Shown: positions 39,573 through 48,654 of the stretch, in pieces
Layout: every line of letters starts with the position of its first letter
Numbering within the stretch: the stretch's first letter is position 1
Assembly (NCBI GenBank): GCA_947475545.1
Contig: CANJLL010000011.1
Span: forward strand, 20,332-84,331
Origin: Chloroflexota bacterium
GTDB lineage: Bacteria > Chloroflexota > Limnocylindria > Limnocylindrales > CSP1-4
Length of the DNA: 64,000 nucleotides
Direction: 5' to 3'
Translations under genes and position numbers: made by a program
Notes under the pieces: generated by a model
Told to the model about the DNA's origin: nothing
Database searches by the model: none
What the model saw: the letters and a program-made list of their open reading frames with translations, nothing else

Positions 39573-41405
39573 CTACTCCACCGTGACCGACTTCGCGAGG
39601 TTGCGCGGCTGGTCCACGTCGGTGCCGCGAGCCAGCGCCACCTGGTAGGCAAATAGTTGCAGCGGGATGATCGCCAGGATCGGGCTGAGGATGTCGAGCG
39701 TGTCCGGCACCCACAGGACGTCCTCGGCAAAGCGCTCGATCTGCGGGTCACCCTCCGTGGCCACCGCGATCACCCGGGCGCCGCGCGCGCGCCCTTCCAT
39801 CACGTTGCTGATCAGCTTGTCGTAGACGTGCGAGCGCGTCGCGATCGCGACCAGCGGGCAGTCCTCGTCGAGGAGCGAGATGGGCCCGTGCTTGAGCTCG
39901 CCGGCCGCGTAGCCCTCCGCGTGGACGTAGCTGACCTCCTTGATCTTCAACGCGCCCTCGAGCGCAGCGGGATACGAGGCACCGCGGCCGATGTACATGA
40001 ACCCCTGCGAGCGCACGTAGCGCGCTGCGAGGTCGGCCATCCCGGGCCCATTCCTGGCGACCGTCCATGCCGCCTGATCCGGGAGCGCCCGCAGGGCCTC
40101 GCCCAGTGCCAGCTCCTGGTCCGCCGGCAGCCGGCCCAGGGCCGCGGCGATGCCCGCCGCGAGGATCACGAGCGTCGTGACCTGGGTGACGAACGTCTTG
40201 GACGCGGCGACCGCGATCTCGGGGCCGGCCTGGAGGAAGAGGACGGCATCCGCTTCGCGGGTGATGGCCGAGCCGACGGTGTTGGTCACCGCGATGACCG
40301 GGCAGCCGCGCTCACGCGCAAGGCGGGTGGGGGCGATGGTGTCGGCCGTCTCGCCGGACTGGGTGACGGCGATGACCAGCGTCCGCTCGTCGAGCGGGGG
40401 CGGGTCGTACCGAAACTCCGAGCCCACCGTGGCTCGGGTTGGCAGGCCGGTCCACGCCTGGAGCGCATTGGCGCCAATCAGGGAGGCGTAGAACGCGCTG
40501 CCGCAGGCGACCAGCTCCACCCGGTTCACTCGGGCCAGGGCATCGCCCAGCGGCTCCAGCTCCGGGACGCTGATCCGGCCATCGCGCCGCACCCGGCCCG
40601 CAATCGACTGCCGGAGCGCCTCGGGCTGCTCGTGGATCTCCTTGAGCATGAAGTGCTCGAAGCCGCCCTTCTCGGCCGCCTCGATCGTCCAGTCGACGAC
40701 CGTCACGTCGCGCGACCGCGGCGCGCCGTCGACGCCCGTGATCTCGATCCCCCAGGGGCGAAGATCGACCACGTCGTCGTTCTGGAGGTACACCACCCGG
40801 TTCGTGTGCGCGAGGATCGCGGACACGTCGCTGGCCAGGAAGCTCTCCCCCTCCGCCAGGCCGACCACCAGAGGGACATCGCGTCGCGCGCCGACCAGCC
40901 GGTCCCGCTCGCCGCGATGCATGACGACCAGCGCGAAGGCGCCCTCCGCCTGCCGGAGCGCCGCGCGGGTGGCCTCGACGAGGTCGCCGTGGTACGCCTC
41001 CTCGATCAGGTGGGCCAACGCCTCGGTGTCCGTCTCCGAGGCCAGGTGGTGGCCCCGGGCCTCCAGCCCGTCGCGCAGCTCGCGGAAGTTCTCGATGATC
41101 CCGTTGTGGATGACCGTCAAGTCACCCGTGCAGTCCTGGTGGGGATGGGCGTTCAGGTCGTTGGGCCGCCCGTGGGTGGCCCAACGGGTGTGCGCGAGGC
41201 CGATGGCGGCTTGCGGCGTGCGATCGGCGATGGCCGTCCGGAGGTTCTCGAGCTTGCCGGCCTTCTTCTCGACGAAGAGCAAGCCGGCCTCATCGACCAG
41301 AGCGATGCCGGCCGAGTCATAGCCGCGGTACTCGAGGCGCCGCAGCCCCTCCATGAGGATGGGCCCAGCCTCCCGCGGTCCCACGTAGCCGACGATCCCA
41401 CACAT
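39573..41405 (-). CDS. glmS: Glutamine-fructose-6-phosphate aminotransferase (isomerizing)
   Basis: A 610-residue enzyme making glucosamine-6-phosphate. MCGIVGYVGPREAG gives the N-terminal nucleophile Cys of the glutaminase domain; LEYRGYDSAGIAL and HTRWATHGRPN follow. Two SIS sugar-isomerase domains come next (ITGVDGA region; VTQSGETADTIAPTRLARE), and the C-terminus NLAKSVTVE is the hallmark tail. Full length. It follows glmM by 71 nt. That gap is too short and lacks the recognisable core of the glmS ribozyme, so control by ribozyme is unlikely. Confidence 0.97.
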   Translation of the reverse strand: MCGIVGYVGPREAGPILMEGLRRLEYRGYDSAGIALVDEAGLLFVEKKAGKLENLRTAIADRTPQAAIGLAHTRWATHGRPNDLNAHPHQDCTGDLTVIHNGIIENFRELRDGLEARGHHLASETDTEALAHLIEEAYHGDLVEATRAALRQAEGAFALVVMHRGERDRLVGARRDVPLVVGLAEGESFLASDVSAILAHTNRVVYLQNDDVVDLRPWGIEITGVDGAPRSRDVTVVDWTIEAAEKGGFEHFMLKEIHEQPEALRQSIAGRVRRDGRISVPELEPLGDALARVNRVELVACGSAFYASLIGANALQAWTGLPTRATVGSEFRYDPPPLDERTLVIAVTQSGETADTIAPTRLARERGCPVIAVTNTVGSAITREADAVLFLQAGPEIAVAASKTFVTQVTTLVILAAGIAAALGRLPADQELALGEALRALPDQAAWTVARNGPGMADLAARYVRSQGFMYIGRGASYPAALEGALKIKEVSYVHAEGYAAGELKHGPISLLDEDCPLVAIATRSHVYDKLISNVMEGRARGARVIAVATEGDPQIERFAEDVLWVPDTLDILSPILAIIPLQLFAYQVALARGTDVDQPRNLAKSVTVE

Positions 41406-41476
41406 GTCCTAGACGCTCCCCGATCTCGTCCGTGGCCGCGCCGACCGGAGCGGGCCCCAGTTGTGGCGAAGACGCG

Positions 41477-42811
41477 TCAGTTTAGACGCTCCCCGGCGAG
41501 GGCAGCCAGGGAGTCGGCCAACTCGGTCACCAGCGCGTCGTCCTGGCCCTCCACCATGACGCGCAGCGCGGGCTCCGTGCCCGACGGTCGAACCAGGACA
41601 CGGCCGGCGGCCCCCAGCCGCCTCTCTGCCCGCCTGATTGCATCACGGATGAGCGGATCGCCTTCCCACTGGTCCTTGTGACGGACCGTGATGGCGCGCT
41701 GCTGCTGTGGCAGGAGGGGAATGCCCACCGAGAGCGTCGCGAGGTCACGACCGCTTCGACCGATCACGGCGAGGAGCTCGAGGGCGCTGAGGACGCCGTC
41801 CCCCGAGGTCGCTGCCTCCGCGATGATGATGTGGCCGCTCTTCTCGCCGCCCAGGCCGGCCCCGGAGACCACCATCCCGTCGGCGATGTGCTTGTCCCCG
41901 ACCGGTGTCCGGATCACGGTCCCGCCGGCCGCCTCGACGGCCTGCTGGAGGCCGCCATTCGAGAGCACCGACACCACCAGCGATCCCTGGGCCAGCGCCC
42001 CGCGCGAGAGCCGGTCGAGGGCCATGATCCCCAGGACGATGTCGCCGTCCACCACCTGCCCTGTCGCATCGACGGCGATCAAGCGGTCCGCGTCCCCGTC
42101 CAGCGCGAAGCCGACGTCTGCACGGCGGGCGACCACCTCGCGCGCCAGCGATTCGGGGGCCGTGGCGCCGCACTTGACATTGATGTTTCGACCATCGGGC
42201 TGGTTGTGGATGATCTCCACGACCGCGCCCGTCGCCGCCAGGATCCTCGGCCCGACCGTTCCACCGGCACCGTTGGCACAGTCAAGCACGACCCGCATCC
42301 CGGTCGCACGCACGTTGCGCGCCAGGCCCAGCCGGTGCTCGACGTACTGCTCCAGCTCGGCACGGGCGTCCACCACGATGCCGAGGTCGCCGTTCCGTGG
42401 ACCCACGAGCTCGTCAGATCGCCAGATCAGGGTCTCCAGCTCGTCCTCGACCCCATCGTCGAGCTTGCGGCCGTGTCCGTCCAGCACCTTGAGGCCGTTG
42501 TCGTCCGCCGGGTTGTGCGACGCCGAGACCATGATCCCGGCGCCATACCGCCCCGATCCCGCCAGAAACGCCAGGGCGGGCGTCGGCAGGACGCCCGCGA
42601 GATGGACGTCGACGCCGAGGCTTGTGGCACCGGCGCAGATGGCGGCCACCAGCATGTCGCAGGACCGTCGCGTGTCCTGTCCGACGATCAGGGACCCACC
42701 GGCCCCTACCATGCGCCGGGCCGTGGCACGGCCCAGCGCAAAGGCCAGCATGGGCTTGAGGTCGACGTTCGCGATGCCGCGAATCCCGTCGGTGCCGAAG
42801 AGACGGGTCAA
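41477..42811 (-). CDS. glmM: Phosphoglucosamine mutase
   Basis: A 444-residue alpha-D-phosphohexomutase converting glucosamine-6-P to glucosamine-1-P. RLFGTDGIRGIANVDL opens the protein. The phosphoserine loop is MVSASHNPADDNGLKV, the metal loop DGDADRLIAVD, and the C-terminal phosphate-binding loop VRPSGTEPALRVMVEG. TTG 42811 is preferred over the upstream in-frame start: it matches the family N-terminus and has GGAGG 6 nt before it. It sits between cdaR and glmS in the widespread cdaA-cdaR-glmM arrangement, in which the CdaA cyclase and GlmM interact in other bacteria. Confidence 0.97.
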   Translation of the reverse strand: MTRLFGTDGIRGIANVDLKPMLAFALGRATARRMVGAGGSLIVGQDTRRSCDMLVAAICAGATSLGVDVHLAGVLPTPALAFLAGSGRYGAGIMVSASHNPADDNGLKVLDGHGRKLDDGVEDELETLIWRSDELVGPRNGDLGIVVDARAELEQYVEHRLGLARNVRATGMRVVLDCANGAGGTVGPRILAATGAVVEIIHNQPDGRNINVKCGATAPESLAREVVARRADVGFALDGDADRLIAVDATGQVVDGDIVLGIMALDRLSRGALAQGSLVVSVLSNGGLQQAVEAAGGTVIRTPVGDKHIADGMVVSGAGLGGEKSGHIIIAEAATSGDGVLSALELLAVIGRSGRDLATLSVGIPLLPQQQRAITVRHKDQWEGDPLIRDAIRRAERRLGAAGRVLVRPSGTEPALRVMVEGQDDALVTELADSLAALAGERLN

Positions 42812-42899
42812 CAGCGTCCTCCGCGTTCGCAGTGTTGGTGGTTCGACCGCCCGGGGGCAGTCGGGCCGCATCGTGCGACCCAGGCGGGGGATGCCGTCA

Positions 42900-44135
42900 T
42901 CAGCCCGGCGAAGGGCCCGGGGTCGGCGACGACGGAGCGGCGGCCGTGACCGTCACGAACTGCGGACTGATCGCGATGAGCGTCACGCCGACCGGCAGCG
43001 TGACCGTGACAAGCGTCGCGCGGCTTCCCGGGCCCAGGCCTGTGACATCAAGGCTGACCGTGAAGGCGGCGCCGGCGATCCGGTCGAGGTCGATCGTGGT
43101 CCCGCCCAGGGTGATGAGGACGCGATCGACCGACAGGCTGTAGGTCAGGTCGGAGCGGGCGCCGGCAAGGACGACGCCGACCGCGAGCGTCCGCGTGGCT
43201 GCAACCTGGCGGAGCGTGATCCGAACCGTGACGCTGGTGGTATTCAGGGCCAGCACCCCGGTCGGCAGGCTGAGCCCGGTCACGATGCTCACCGAGCCCG
43301 ACGCGCCGGCCACCGAGACGGGGACGGTATCGATCCGTGACAGGTTGGCAAGCTGGTCCGCGTCGCCTTCAACAGACACGACCCGTGGATCGACACTGAC
43401 CGAGGCGATCTCGTAGCCGGGTGCCGGGAGCCCGTTGATGATCGGCGAGACGGCCAGCGACTTGGTGTCGCGGTTGGTGAAGATGGCGATCCGGACACGC
43501 ACCGCCGAAGGCGTGACGTCCAGCGGGCTGAGCGCCTGGCCCAGCTGGTCGACAGCCACCAGCTGCACGTCGCGATCGACGTCGAGGCCCGATGGGTCAA
43601 TCCGCAACCGCGCCTCCGCCGCGACGACGCGGCGCACGACTGACGCCGGCCCGGCGATCGCGACCGAGTCCGTCGCGACGATCGGCTGCCGCACATCCAG
43701 TCCGGCCGGCGGGACCCCATAGTCCACGCGGACCGGAACACTCCGGGTGACGACCTCGTCAAGCTCGACGTTGATCCTGCTGGGCTCGTACTCCAGCACC
43801 TGCACCCGTGGGTCGATGGCCACGACCTTCACCGCGACCGAGACGAGGCCCGCCTTCGGGTCCACCGACGCGAGGTCGACCGTTGCCCGGAAGCTGTTGC
43901 TGTCCAGCCGGATACCGGCGTTGTCGGGCGCGTAGTAGCGAACCAGGCGGATGTCACCCAGGTTCGAGAGCAGGACCATGGTCCGCGACTGGTTGGCGCC
44001 CTCGATCGGGATCCGACCCTCGAAGGACTGGGCATTCTCCGAGAGCACCAGGCCGCCGTACAGCAGCACGGCCATCACGAGCGCGGCCACCTTCAGCGGC
44101 CAGTTGTGGACCAGGAAGCGAGCGGCTCGTCTCAT
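42900..44135 (-). CDS. cdaR: YbbR-domain protein (CdaR), regulator of diadenylate cyclase
   Basis: A 411-residue membrane-anchored protein. A single N-terminal transmembrane segment (NWPLKVAALVMAVLLYGGLV) is followed by four YbbR-type beta repeats, visible as recurring RVQVLEYEPSRINVELD-like and RVVSVEGDADQLANLSRID-like blocks. A Pro/Ser tail ends the protein. YbbR proteins modulate CdaA on the outer face of the membrane. Its start overlaps the cdaA stop by 4 nt (44132-44135). It precedes glmM by 88 nt. Confidence 0.9.
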   Translation of the reverse strand: MRRAARFLVHNWPLKVAALVMAVLLYGGLVLSENAQSFEGRIPIEGANQSRTMVLLSNLGDIRLVRYYAPDNAGIRLDSNSFRATVDLASVDPKAGLVSVAVKVVAIDPRVQVLEYEPSRINVELDEVVTRSVPVRVDYGVPPAGLDVRQPIVATDSVAIAGPASVVRRVVAAEARLRIDPSGLDVDRDVQLVAVDQLGQALSPLDVTPSAVRVRIAIFTNRDTKSLAVSPIINGLPAPGYEIASVSVDPRVVSVEGDADQLANLSRIDTVPVSVAGASGSVSIVTGLSLPTGVLALNTTSVTVRITLRQVAATRTLAVGVVLAGARSDLTYSLSVDRVLITLGGTTIDLDRIAGAAFTVSLDVTGLGPGSRATLVTVTLPVGVTLIAISPQFVTVTAAAPSSPTPGPSPG

Positions 44136-45046
44136 CGGGACCGCTGATCCGGCGGGGGCGGCTGCGGCCCGCGGCGCGGACGGACCAGGTCGCCCAGTCG
44201 GAGCGGGTGGCCGGCGCGGTTGGCGAAGAGCTGCGCCGCCGCCCGGGCAGCGAGGGGTCCCTTGTGCTCCGGCGGGCTCAGCAGGCTGTGGATCGCGCGA
44301 GCCAGCTGCGCCTCATCCAGGTTGCGTACGATCCGGGCCCGCTCGACGAAGCTGATCTGGCCGTTTTCCTCGGAGACGACGACCACGAGCGCGTCGCTTT
44401 GCTCGGTGATGCCCAGGGCCGCGCGGTGGCGTGTCCCGAAGCGCTCCGACTGGATGCTGGTCTCGGCCAGCGGGAGGAGCGCACCGGCGGCGAGGATGCT
44501 GGGCCCGCGGACGATCACGGCGCCGTCGTGCAACGGCGTCCGTGGGGCAAAGATGGTCCGGAGGAGCTCGGCGGACAGGTCCGCGTGGAGCATGACCCCG
44601 GTCTCGGCAATCTCCTCGAGGCCGGTCTCACGCTCCAGGACGATCAGCGCCCCGTGGCCCTCGGCGGACAGGGCAGCCGCGGCCCGGGCAATCTGCCCCG
44701 AGATCATGTCGACTTCGCGCTCGGCCGCCGGGGAGAGCAGCCAGGACAGGGACCCAACGCGGCCGATCCGATCGAGGGCCCGTCGGAGCTCCGGCTGGAA
44801 GATGACAACGAGCGCGAAGAGGCCGACGACCGCCCCCGCCTGGAGGATCTGGATCAGCAATCGCAGGCTCAGCGCCTGCGCCGCGAAGTAGACCAGGAAC
44901 AGGAAGATGACCCCAAGGACCAGTCGGACCGCTCGAGTCCCGCGGATCAGGCTGAAGAGCCAGTAGATCAGGACGGCGGTGATGATGACGTCGAGGAGCG
45001 TGGCCGGCCGGATCTGGCCGAGAAGGGACTCGATGAGCTGCGGCAT
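44132..45046 (-). CDS. cdaA: Diadenylate cyclase CdaA
   Basis: A 304-residue membrane enzyme making c-di-AMP from ATP. Three N-terminal transmembrane helices (LLDVIITAVLIYWLFSLI, VRLVLGVIFLFLVYFAAQAL, LIQILQAGAVVGLFALVV) precede a DAC domain with PLHDGAVIVRG (DGA motif) and RFGTRHRAALGITE (RHR motif), both intact. The C-terminal 40 residues are basic. TACACT lies 9 nt before the ATG, and a 16-bp palindrome overlaps the presumed -35, suggesting regulated, near-leaderless expression. First gene of the cdaA-cdaR-glmM-glmS block. c-di-AMP commonly governs osmolyte and K+ balance. Confidence 0.96.
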   Translation of the reverse strand: MPQLIESLLGQIRPATLLDVIITAVLIYWLFSLIRGTRAVRLVLGVIFLFLVYFAAQALSLRLLIQILQAGAVVGLFALVVIFQPELRRALDRIGRVGSLSWLLSPAAEREVDMISGQIARAAAALSAEGHGALIVLERETGLEEIAETGVMLHADLSAELLRTIFAPRTPLHDGAVIVRGPSILAAGALLPLAETSIQSERFGTRHRAALGITEQSDALVVVVSEENGQISFVERARIVRNLDEAQLARAIHSLLSPPEHKGPLAARAAAQLFANRAGHPLRLGDLVRPRRGPQPPPPDQRSR

Positions 45047-45055
45047 CGTCTTGGG

Positions 45056-45061
45056 AGTGTA
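45056..45061 (-). promoter_or_regulatory. -10-like TACACT 9 nt before cdaA
   Basis: The minus strand reads TACACT, then CCCAAGACG, then ATG. Transcription would begin within about 3 nt of the ATG. It is identical in sequence to the element before the polyprenyl synthase. Confidence 0.5.
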
Positions 45062-45079
45062 CAGCCTGCGCCGTGCCGG

Positions 45080-45095
45080 CCGACCGATCGGTCGG
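45080..45095. promoter_or_regulatory. 16-bp perfect palindrome over the cdaA -35 region
   Basis: CCGACCGATCGGTCGG is fully self-complementary. Its near edge lies 18 nt from the cdaA -10 candidate, which is where a -35 hexamer would sit. It also lies 14 nt after the stop of the TPR gene, so it could instead be a transcript-end hairpin. The size and symmetry resemble operators for dimeric repressors such as TetR-family proteins; no such gene is nearby. Confidence 0.5.
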
Positions 45096-45109
45096 TCGGG
45101 CCATGCCCG

Positions 45110-46012
45110 TCAGCGACTGGCTGCCGCCAGGGCAACATTGCCGGGGTAGAGCGCCGCAGCCAGGGCGCAGGTTCGGTCACGAGCCTCGCCGTCGCCCGTC
45201 TCGTCGGCCAGGCGCAGCACGAGCCGGAGCTTCTCCGCGGCGAGACCAGGCCAGCCCTGCTCCTCGTACAGCTCGACAAGAACCAGGTGCAGGTCAGGGT
45301 CGGCGGGGACGATGGCCAATGCCTGGTAGCAGGCATCGAGTGCCGCGAGGACCCGGCCGCCTTCGTAATGTGACCGCGCCGCCATCACGTATCGCTCACG
45401 CGCATCATCCAGCCGCCCGGCATCCGCCAGGGACTCTGCATCCGCCATGAGCGTGACGCCGATCGCCGACATGCGGGTCGCCCGGGTCGCCCTGTTGCGC
45501 GCAGCTGCGCCCGGGTCGCGATCCTCACCGGGTTCGCGTGCTTCGGTTCTACTCGGCTCGCCAGACCGAGCCCCGGCAGTGCGGAGCGCCGCGGACAGTC
45601 GGGCCACCAGCCGGAAGCGGAAAGGTGCGGCGGCAAGGGCCAATGCCTCGTGTGCCAGCTCGAGGGCCTCGGCGAGGCGACCATCCGCCTCCAGCGATTC
45701 GGCGAGGCCCGTGAGCGCAGCCGATGCCTCTACCGGTCGACCCAGCGCCATCAGCGCAGCACCACGGCCCCGCAGCGCGGCCTCATCGAGCGGCGCGATG
45801 ACGAGGGCCGCGTCAAATGCCGCGAGCGCCTCCGCATACTGGCCGAGCTGCCGGAGCGCCGCACCCTGCCCGACATGCGGAAGCGGACGGTCGGGTGCCA
45901 GCCTGCCGGCTTCCCCGTAGGCGGCCGCAGCGGCCGCGTGATCCCCACCGAGGGCCGCCAGGTGTCCCTGGCGAAGTGCCTCCTTGTAGCGCTCGAAGGC
46001 CTGGTTGCTCAA
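45110..46012 (-). CDS. TPR-repeat protein, function unknown
   Basis: A 300-residue soluble protein. At least four tetratricopeptide-like helical pairs are visible: EAAAAYGEAGRLAPDRPLPH-type (residues 20-45), GQYAEALAAFDAALVIAP, GRPVEASAALTGLAESLEAD and GRVLAALDACYQALAIVP. A polar, Arg/Glu-rich linker near residues 150-180 splits the array. TTG 46012 overlaps the argF stop (TTGA), so it is co-expressed with argF. It is probably a protein-interaction scaffold. Nothing indicates a link to arginine synthesis beyond position. Confidence 0.75.
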   Translation of the reverse strand: MSNQAFERYKEALRQGHLAALGGDHAAAAAAYGEAGRLAPDRPLPHVGQGAALRQLGQYAEALAAFDAALVIAPLDEAALRGRGAALMALGRPVEASAALTGLAESLEADGRLAEALELAHEALALAAAPFRFRLVARLSAALRTAGARSGEPSRTEAREPGEDRDPGAAARNRATRATRMSAIGVTLMADAESLADAGRLDDARERYVMAARSHYEGGRVLAALDACYQALAIVPADPDLHLVLVELYEEQGWPGLAAEKLRLVLRLADETGDGEARDRTCALAAALYPGNVALAAASR

Positions 46013-46968
46013 CCTGCCCGACCGGCTGGCCCCGCGATCGTTTCGACCAGGAGGGCCTTCTGTAGATGGAGACGATTCTCCGACTGATCAAAGATGACGC
46101 TCTGCCGACCGTCCATCACCTCGGACGTGATCTCCTCTCCGCGGTGCGCCGGGAGGCAGTGCATGACGAGGGCATCGGGCCGGGCGCCGGCCAGCAGGGC
46201 TGCGTTGACCTGGTAACCGCCGAAGGCATCGCGGCGCTCTTCGGCCTCAGACTCCTGGCCCATCGAGGTCCACGTGTCGGTGTAGATCACATCGGCCCCG
46301 GCTACGACCTCAAACGGGTCGGACCCGAAGACGAGCGTCCCTCCACTCGTCACCCCGATCTCCCTGGCGCGATCCACGATCTTCGAGCTTGGGGCGTACC
46401 CGGCCGGATGCGCCAGCCGCACCTCCACGCCCAGCGTGGCGCCCAGCAGCGCCAACGAGTGATAGACGTTGTTGCCATCGCCCACGAAGGCCAGTACGAG
46501 GCCATCCAGGCTGCGGCGATGCTCCAGGATGGTCAGATAGTCGGCAAGCGCCTGGCACGGATGCTCGCGGATGCTGAGCCCGTTGATCACCGGGACGGAC
46601 GCGTTGGCCGCCAACTCGGTGATCACCTCGTGGGGCCCAGTGCGTGCGACGATCGCGTCCACGAACCGCTCGAGATTGCGGGCCACATCACGGACCGACT
46701 CGCGGGCGCCCAGGACGACGTCGTTGGTCAGGTAGACGGCATGGCCGCCAAGCTGGGCCATGCCGGCCTCGAACGTAACGCGCGTACGCAGGCTGGGCTT
46801 CTGGAAGAGCATGGCCAGCGTCCGACCCGCGAGCAGTCGCCCCTGGACACCCGCGCGCCGCTCAGCCTTGAGCTGGCGGGCGCGGTTGAAGAGGATCCAA
46901 ATCTCGGAGGCGGAGAGGTCGGCCGCGCTGATGAGGTCGCGGCCGAACAGGCTCTCGGTGGCAGGCAT
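46009..46968 (-). CDS. argF: Ornithine carbamoyltransferase
   Basis: A 319-residue enzyme making citrulline from ornithine and carbamoyl phosphate. The carbamoyl-phosphate loop is FQKPSLRTRVTFEAGM (SLRTR). SIREHPCQALADYLTILEH carries the HPxQ motif, and VMHCLPAHRGEEITSEV the HCLP motif with the ornithine-binding Cys. Full length. It lies 29 nt after rpsI on the same strand, so it may share the ribosomal transcript. No other arg gene is in the window. Confidence 0.96.
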   Translation of the reverse strand: MPATESLFGRDLISAADLSASEIWILFNRARQLKAERRAGVQGRLLAGRTLAMLFQKPSLRTRVTFEAGMAQLGGHAVYLTNDVVLGARESVRDVARNLERFVDAIVARTGPHEVITELAANASVPVINGLSIREHPCQALADYLTILEHRRSLDGLVLAFVGDGNNVYHSLALLGATLGVEVRLAHPAGYAPSSKIVDRAREIGVTSGGTLVFGSDPFEVVAGADVIYTDTWTSMGQESEAEERRDAFGGYQVNAALLAGARPDALVMHCLPAHRGEEITSEVMDGRQSVIFDQSENRLHLQKALLVETIAGPAGRAG

Positions 46969-46997
46969 CGGCGGGGTCGGCAGGCCGCCCGCGGCGG

Positions 46998-47396
46998 CTA
47001 GCGCTTGGTGTACTGCGGCGCCTTGCGGGCGCGCTTCAGTCCGTACTTCTTGCGCTCCTTCATCCGCGGATCGCGGGTCAGGAGTCCGGCCTGGCGCAGG
47101 GGAAGGCGAAACGCTTCGGGATCGGCCTCGAGCAGCGCCCGGGCGATGCCGTGGCGAATGGCACCGGCCTGGCCGGTGACACCGCCGCCTTCGACCTTGA
47201 TCATCGCGTTGTAGCGGCCTTCGTTGCCGGTGACCCGGAACGGCAGGCGCAAATCGGCCTCGTTGATGGCGTTGCCGAAGTGCTCGGTCAGTGACCGACC
47301 GTTGACGACGATCTGACCCTCACCCGGAAGCAGCCGGACGCGGGCGACCGCGGTCTTGCGACGTCCGGTGCCGGAGTAGAAGGAGGGGGTCGTCAT
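46998..47396 (-). CDS. rpsI: 30S ribosomal protein S9
   Basis: A 132-residue small-subunit protein near the P site. [14 protein letters not shown] is the family start, and the invariant basic tail [12 protein letters not shown] ends in the Lys-Arg that touches P-site tRNA. It follows rplM by 17 nt, the near-universal rplM-rpsI pair. Confidence 0.97.
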   Translation of the reverse strand: MTTPSFYSGTGRRKTAVARVRLLPGEGQIVVNGRSLTEHFGNAINEADLRLPFRVTGNEGRYNAMIKVEGGGVTGQAGAIRHGIARALLEADPEAFRLPLRQAGLLTRDPRMKERKKYGLKRARKAPQYTKR

Positions 47397-47413
47397 GATG
47401 GTCAGGCTCCTCG

Positions 47414-47845
47414 TCAGGCGAGCGGCTCGGGCCGCTGTGCGACATGGGGATGATCCGCGCCGGCGTAGACCTTCAGCTTGCGCAGCTGCTGGGCACCGAG
47501 ACGATTACGGGGCAGCATGCCCTTCACGGCGCGGCGGATGACTTCCTCGGGCCTGCGGGCGAGCAGGTGACCGAGCGTCTCTTCCTTGTAGCCCTGGGGA
47601 TGGCCGCTGTGGCGGATGTACAGCTTCGACTCCAACTTGTCACTGGTCACGCGGATCCGGCCCGCGTTGAGCACCACGACATGGTCCCCGGAGTCGAGAT
47701 TGGGGGCCCAGGTGGGCTTGTGCTTGCCTTCGAGGACGCGTGCGATCTTCGACGCCAGGCGGCCGAGCGTCTGGTCCGTGGCGTCAACGACGAACCAGCT
47801 GCGGACGATCTCGCCTTCCCGGACTGAGTAGGTCTTGACGCTCAT
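47414..47845 (-). CDS. rplM: 50S ribosomal protein L13
   Basis: A 143-residue early-assembly large-subunit protein. [37 protein letters not shown] at the C-terminus, and [16 protein letters not shown] are diagnostic. The ATG overlaps the truA stop (ATGA at 47842-47845), coupling a tRNA-modification gene to ribosomal protein synthesis. Confidence 0.97.
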   Translation of the reverse strand: MSVKTYSVREGEIVRSWFVVDATDQTLGRLASKIARVLEGKHKPTWAPNLDSGDHVVVLNAGRIRVTSDKLESKLYIRHSGHPQGYKEETLGHLLARRPEEVIRRAVKGMLPRNRLGAQQLRKLKVYAGADHPHVAQRPEPLA

Positions 47846-48609
47846 CGTTCCTCGTTGTCTCCGTTCTCGTTCCTCCGCCGCCGACGCCCAAGAGCGACGT
47901 GCCGGAGGCAGAGCCCCCGGGCCGGTGCGGCTGCGCCGGCCAGAGCGGGTCGCGTGTCGGCGAGCGCCGCCGCAACCCCAGTTGCATCCATTCGTCCCTT
48001 GCCGACCTCCAGGAGGGCGGCCACCATGCGGCGGACCATCCCCCGCAGAAAGGCGTCGGCTCGGACGTCGATTGTCACGAGCTCTCCGGCTCTCCGGACC
48101 CGGACCGCATGCACGGTCCGCACCGGGTTGCCGATCGCCCCGCCGAAAGCGCTGAAGTCGTGCCGGCCAATGAAGACCGACCCGGCCCGCGCCATCGCCG
48201 CGGTGTCGAGTGGGGTCCGCACCAGGAGCGTTGTGCGCTCGCGGAGCGGGCTTCGCGGCCCATTCCAGATGGTGTAGCGGTACTCCCGATACCGCGCCGC
48301 AAACCTTGGGTGAAAATCCATCGGGGCTCGACGGAGGTCGCGGATCGCGACCTCCCTCGGCAGCATCCCGTTGATTGCGTCAAGCAGGCGTTCCGCAGTG
48401 AGCCGACCCTGGTAGGTGAATGCGATCACCTGCCCGGAGGCATGCACCCCGGCGTCCGTCCGCCCGGCCCCGTCAACCCGTCTGCGCTCCCCATTGCTGA
48501 GGCGAGCCAACGCGTCTTCGAGTTCCCCCTGGACCGTCCGGGCTTCCGGCTGAAGCTGAAACCCCGCAAAATCCGTTCCATCATATTCGACCGTTGCGCG
48601 ATAGCGCAC
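47842..48609 (-). CDS. truA: tRNA pseudouridine(38-40) synthase TruA
   Basis: A 255-residue enzyme modifying the anticodon arm. [20 protein letters not shown] opens the fold. The catalytic Asp is in [18 protein letters not shown], and [17 protein letters not shown] closes the domain. GTG 48609 gives the usual N-terminus and has GAGAGGG about 7 nt upstream. An alternative ATG 48657 would put two perfect stem-loops inside the coding region. The rplQ-truA-rplM-rpsI order is common in Gram-positive bacteria. Confidence 0.94.
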   Translation of the reverse strand: MRYRATVEYDGTDFAGFQLQPEARTVQGELEDALARLSNGERRRVDGAGRTDAGVHASGQVIAFTYQGRLTAERLLDAINGMLPREVAIRDLRRAPMDFHPRFAARYREYRYTIWNGPRSPLRERTTLLVRTPLDTAAMARAGSVFIGRHDFSAFGGAIGNPVRTVHAVRVRRAGELVTIDVRADAFLRGMVRRMVAALLEVGKGRMDATGVAAALADTRPALAGAAAPARGLCLRHVALGRRRRRNENGDNEER

Positions 48610-48613
48610 CGGC

Positions 48614-48654
48614 GTGCCCTCTCGGGCACCTTCGCCAACGCCCGCAAGGGCGTT
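48614..48654 (-). promoter_or_regulatory. Two tandem stem-loops between rplQ and truA
   Basis: On the minus strand AACGCCC-TTGC-GGGCGTT (48654-48637) is followed by GTGCCC-GAGA-GGGCAC (48629-48614). The stems are 7 and 6 bp, both perfect, and the second has a GNRA tetraloop. The second ends 4 nt before the preferred truA GTG and takes in part of its GAGAGGG, so it could mask ribosome binding or act as an internal processing or attenuation site. Confidence 0.55.

Noticed and set aside
41406..41476. A glmS ribozyme leader.
   Set aside because: The gap before glmS is only 71 nt and shows no recognisable ribozyme core.
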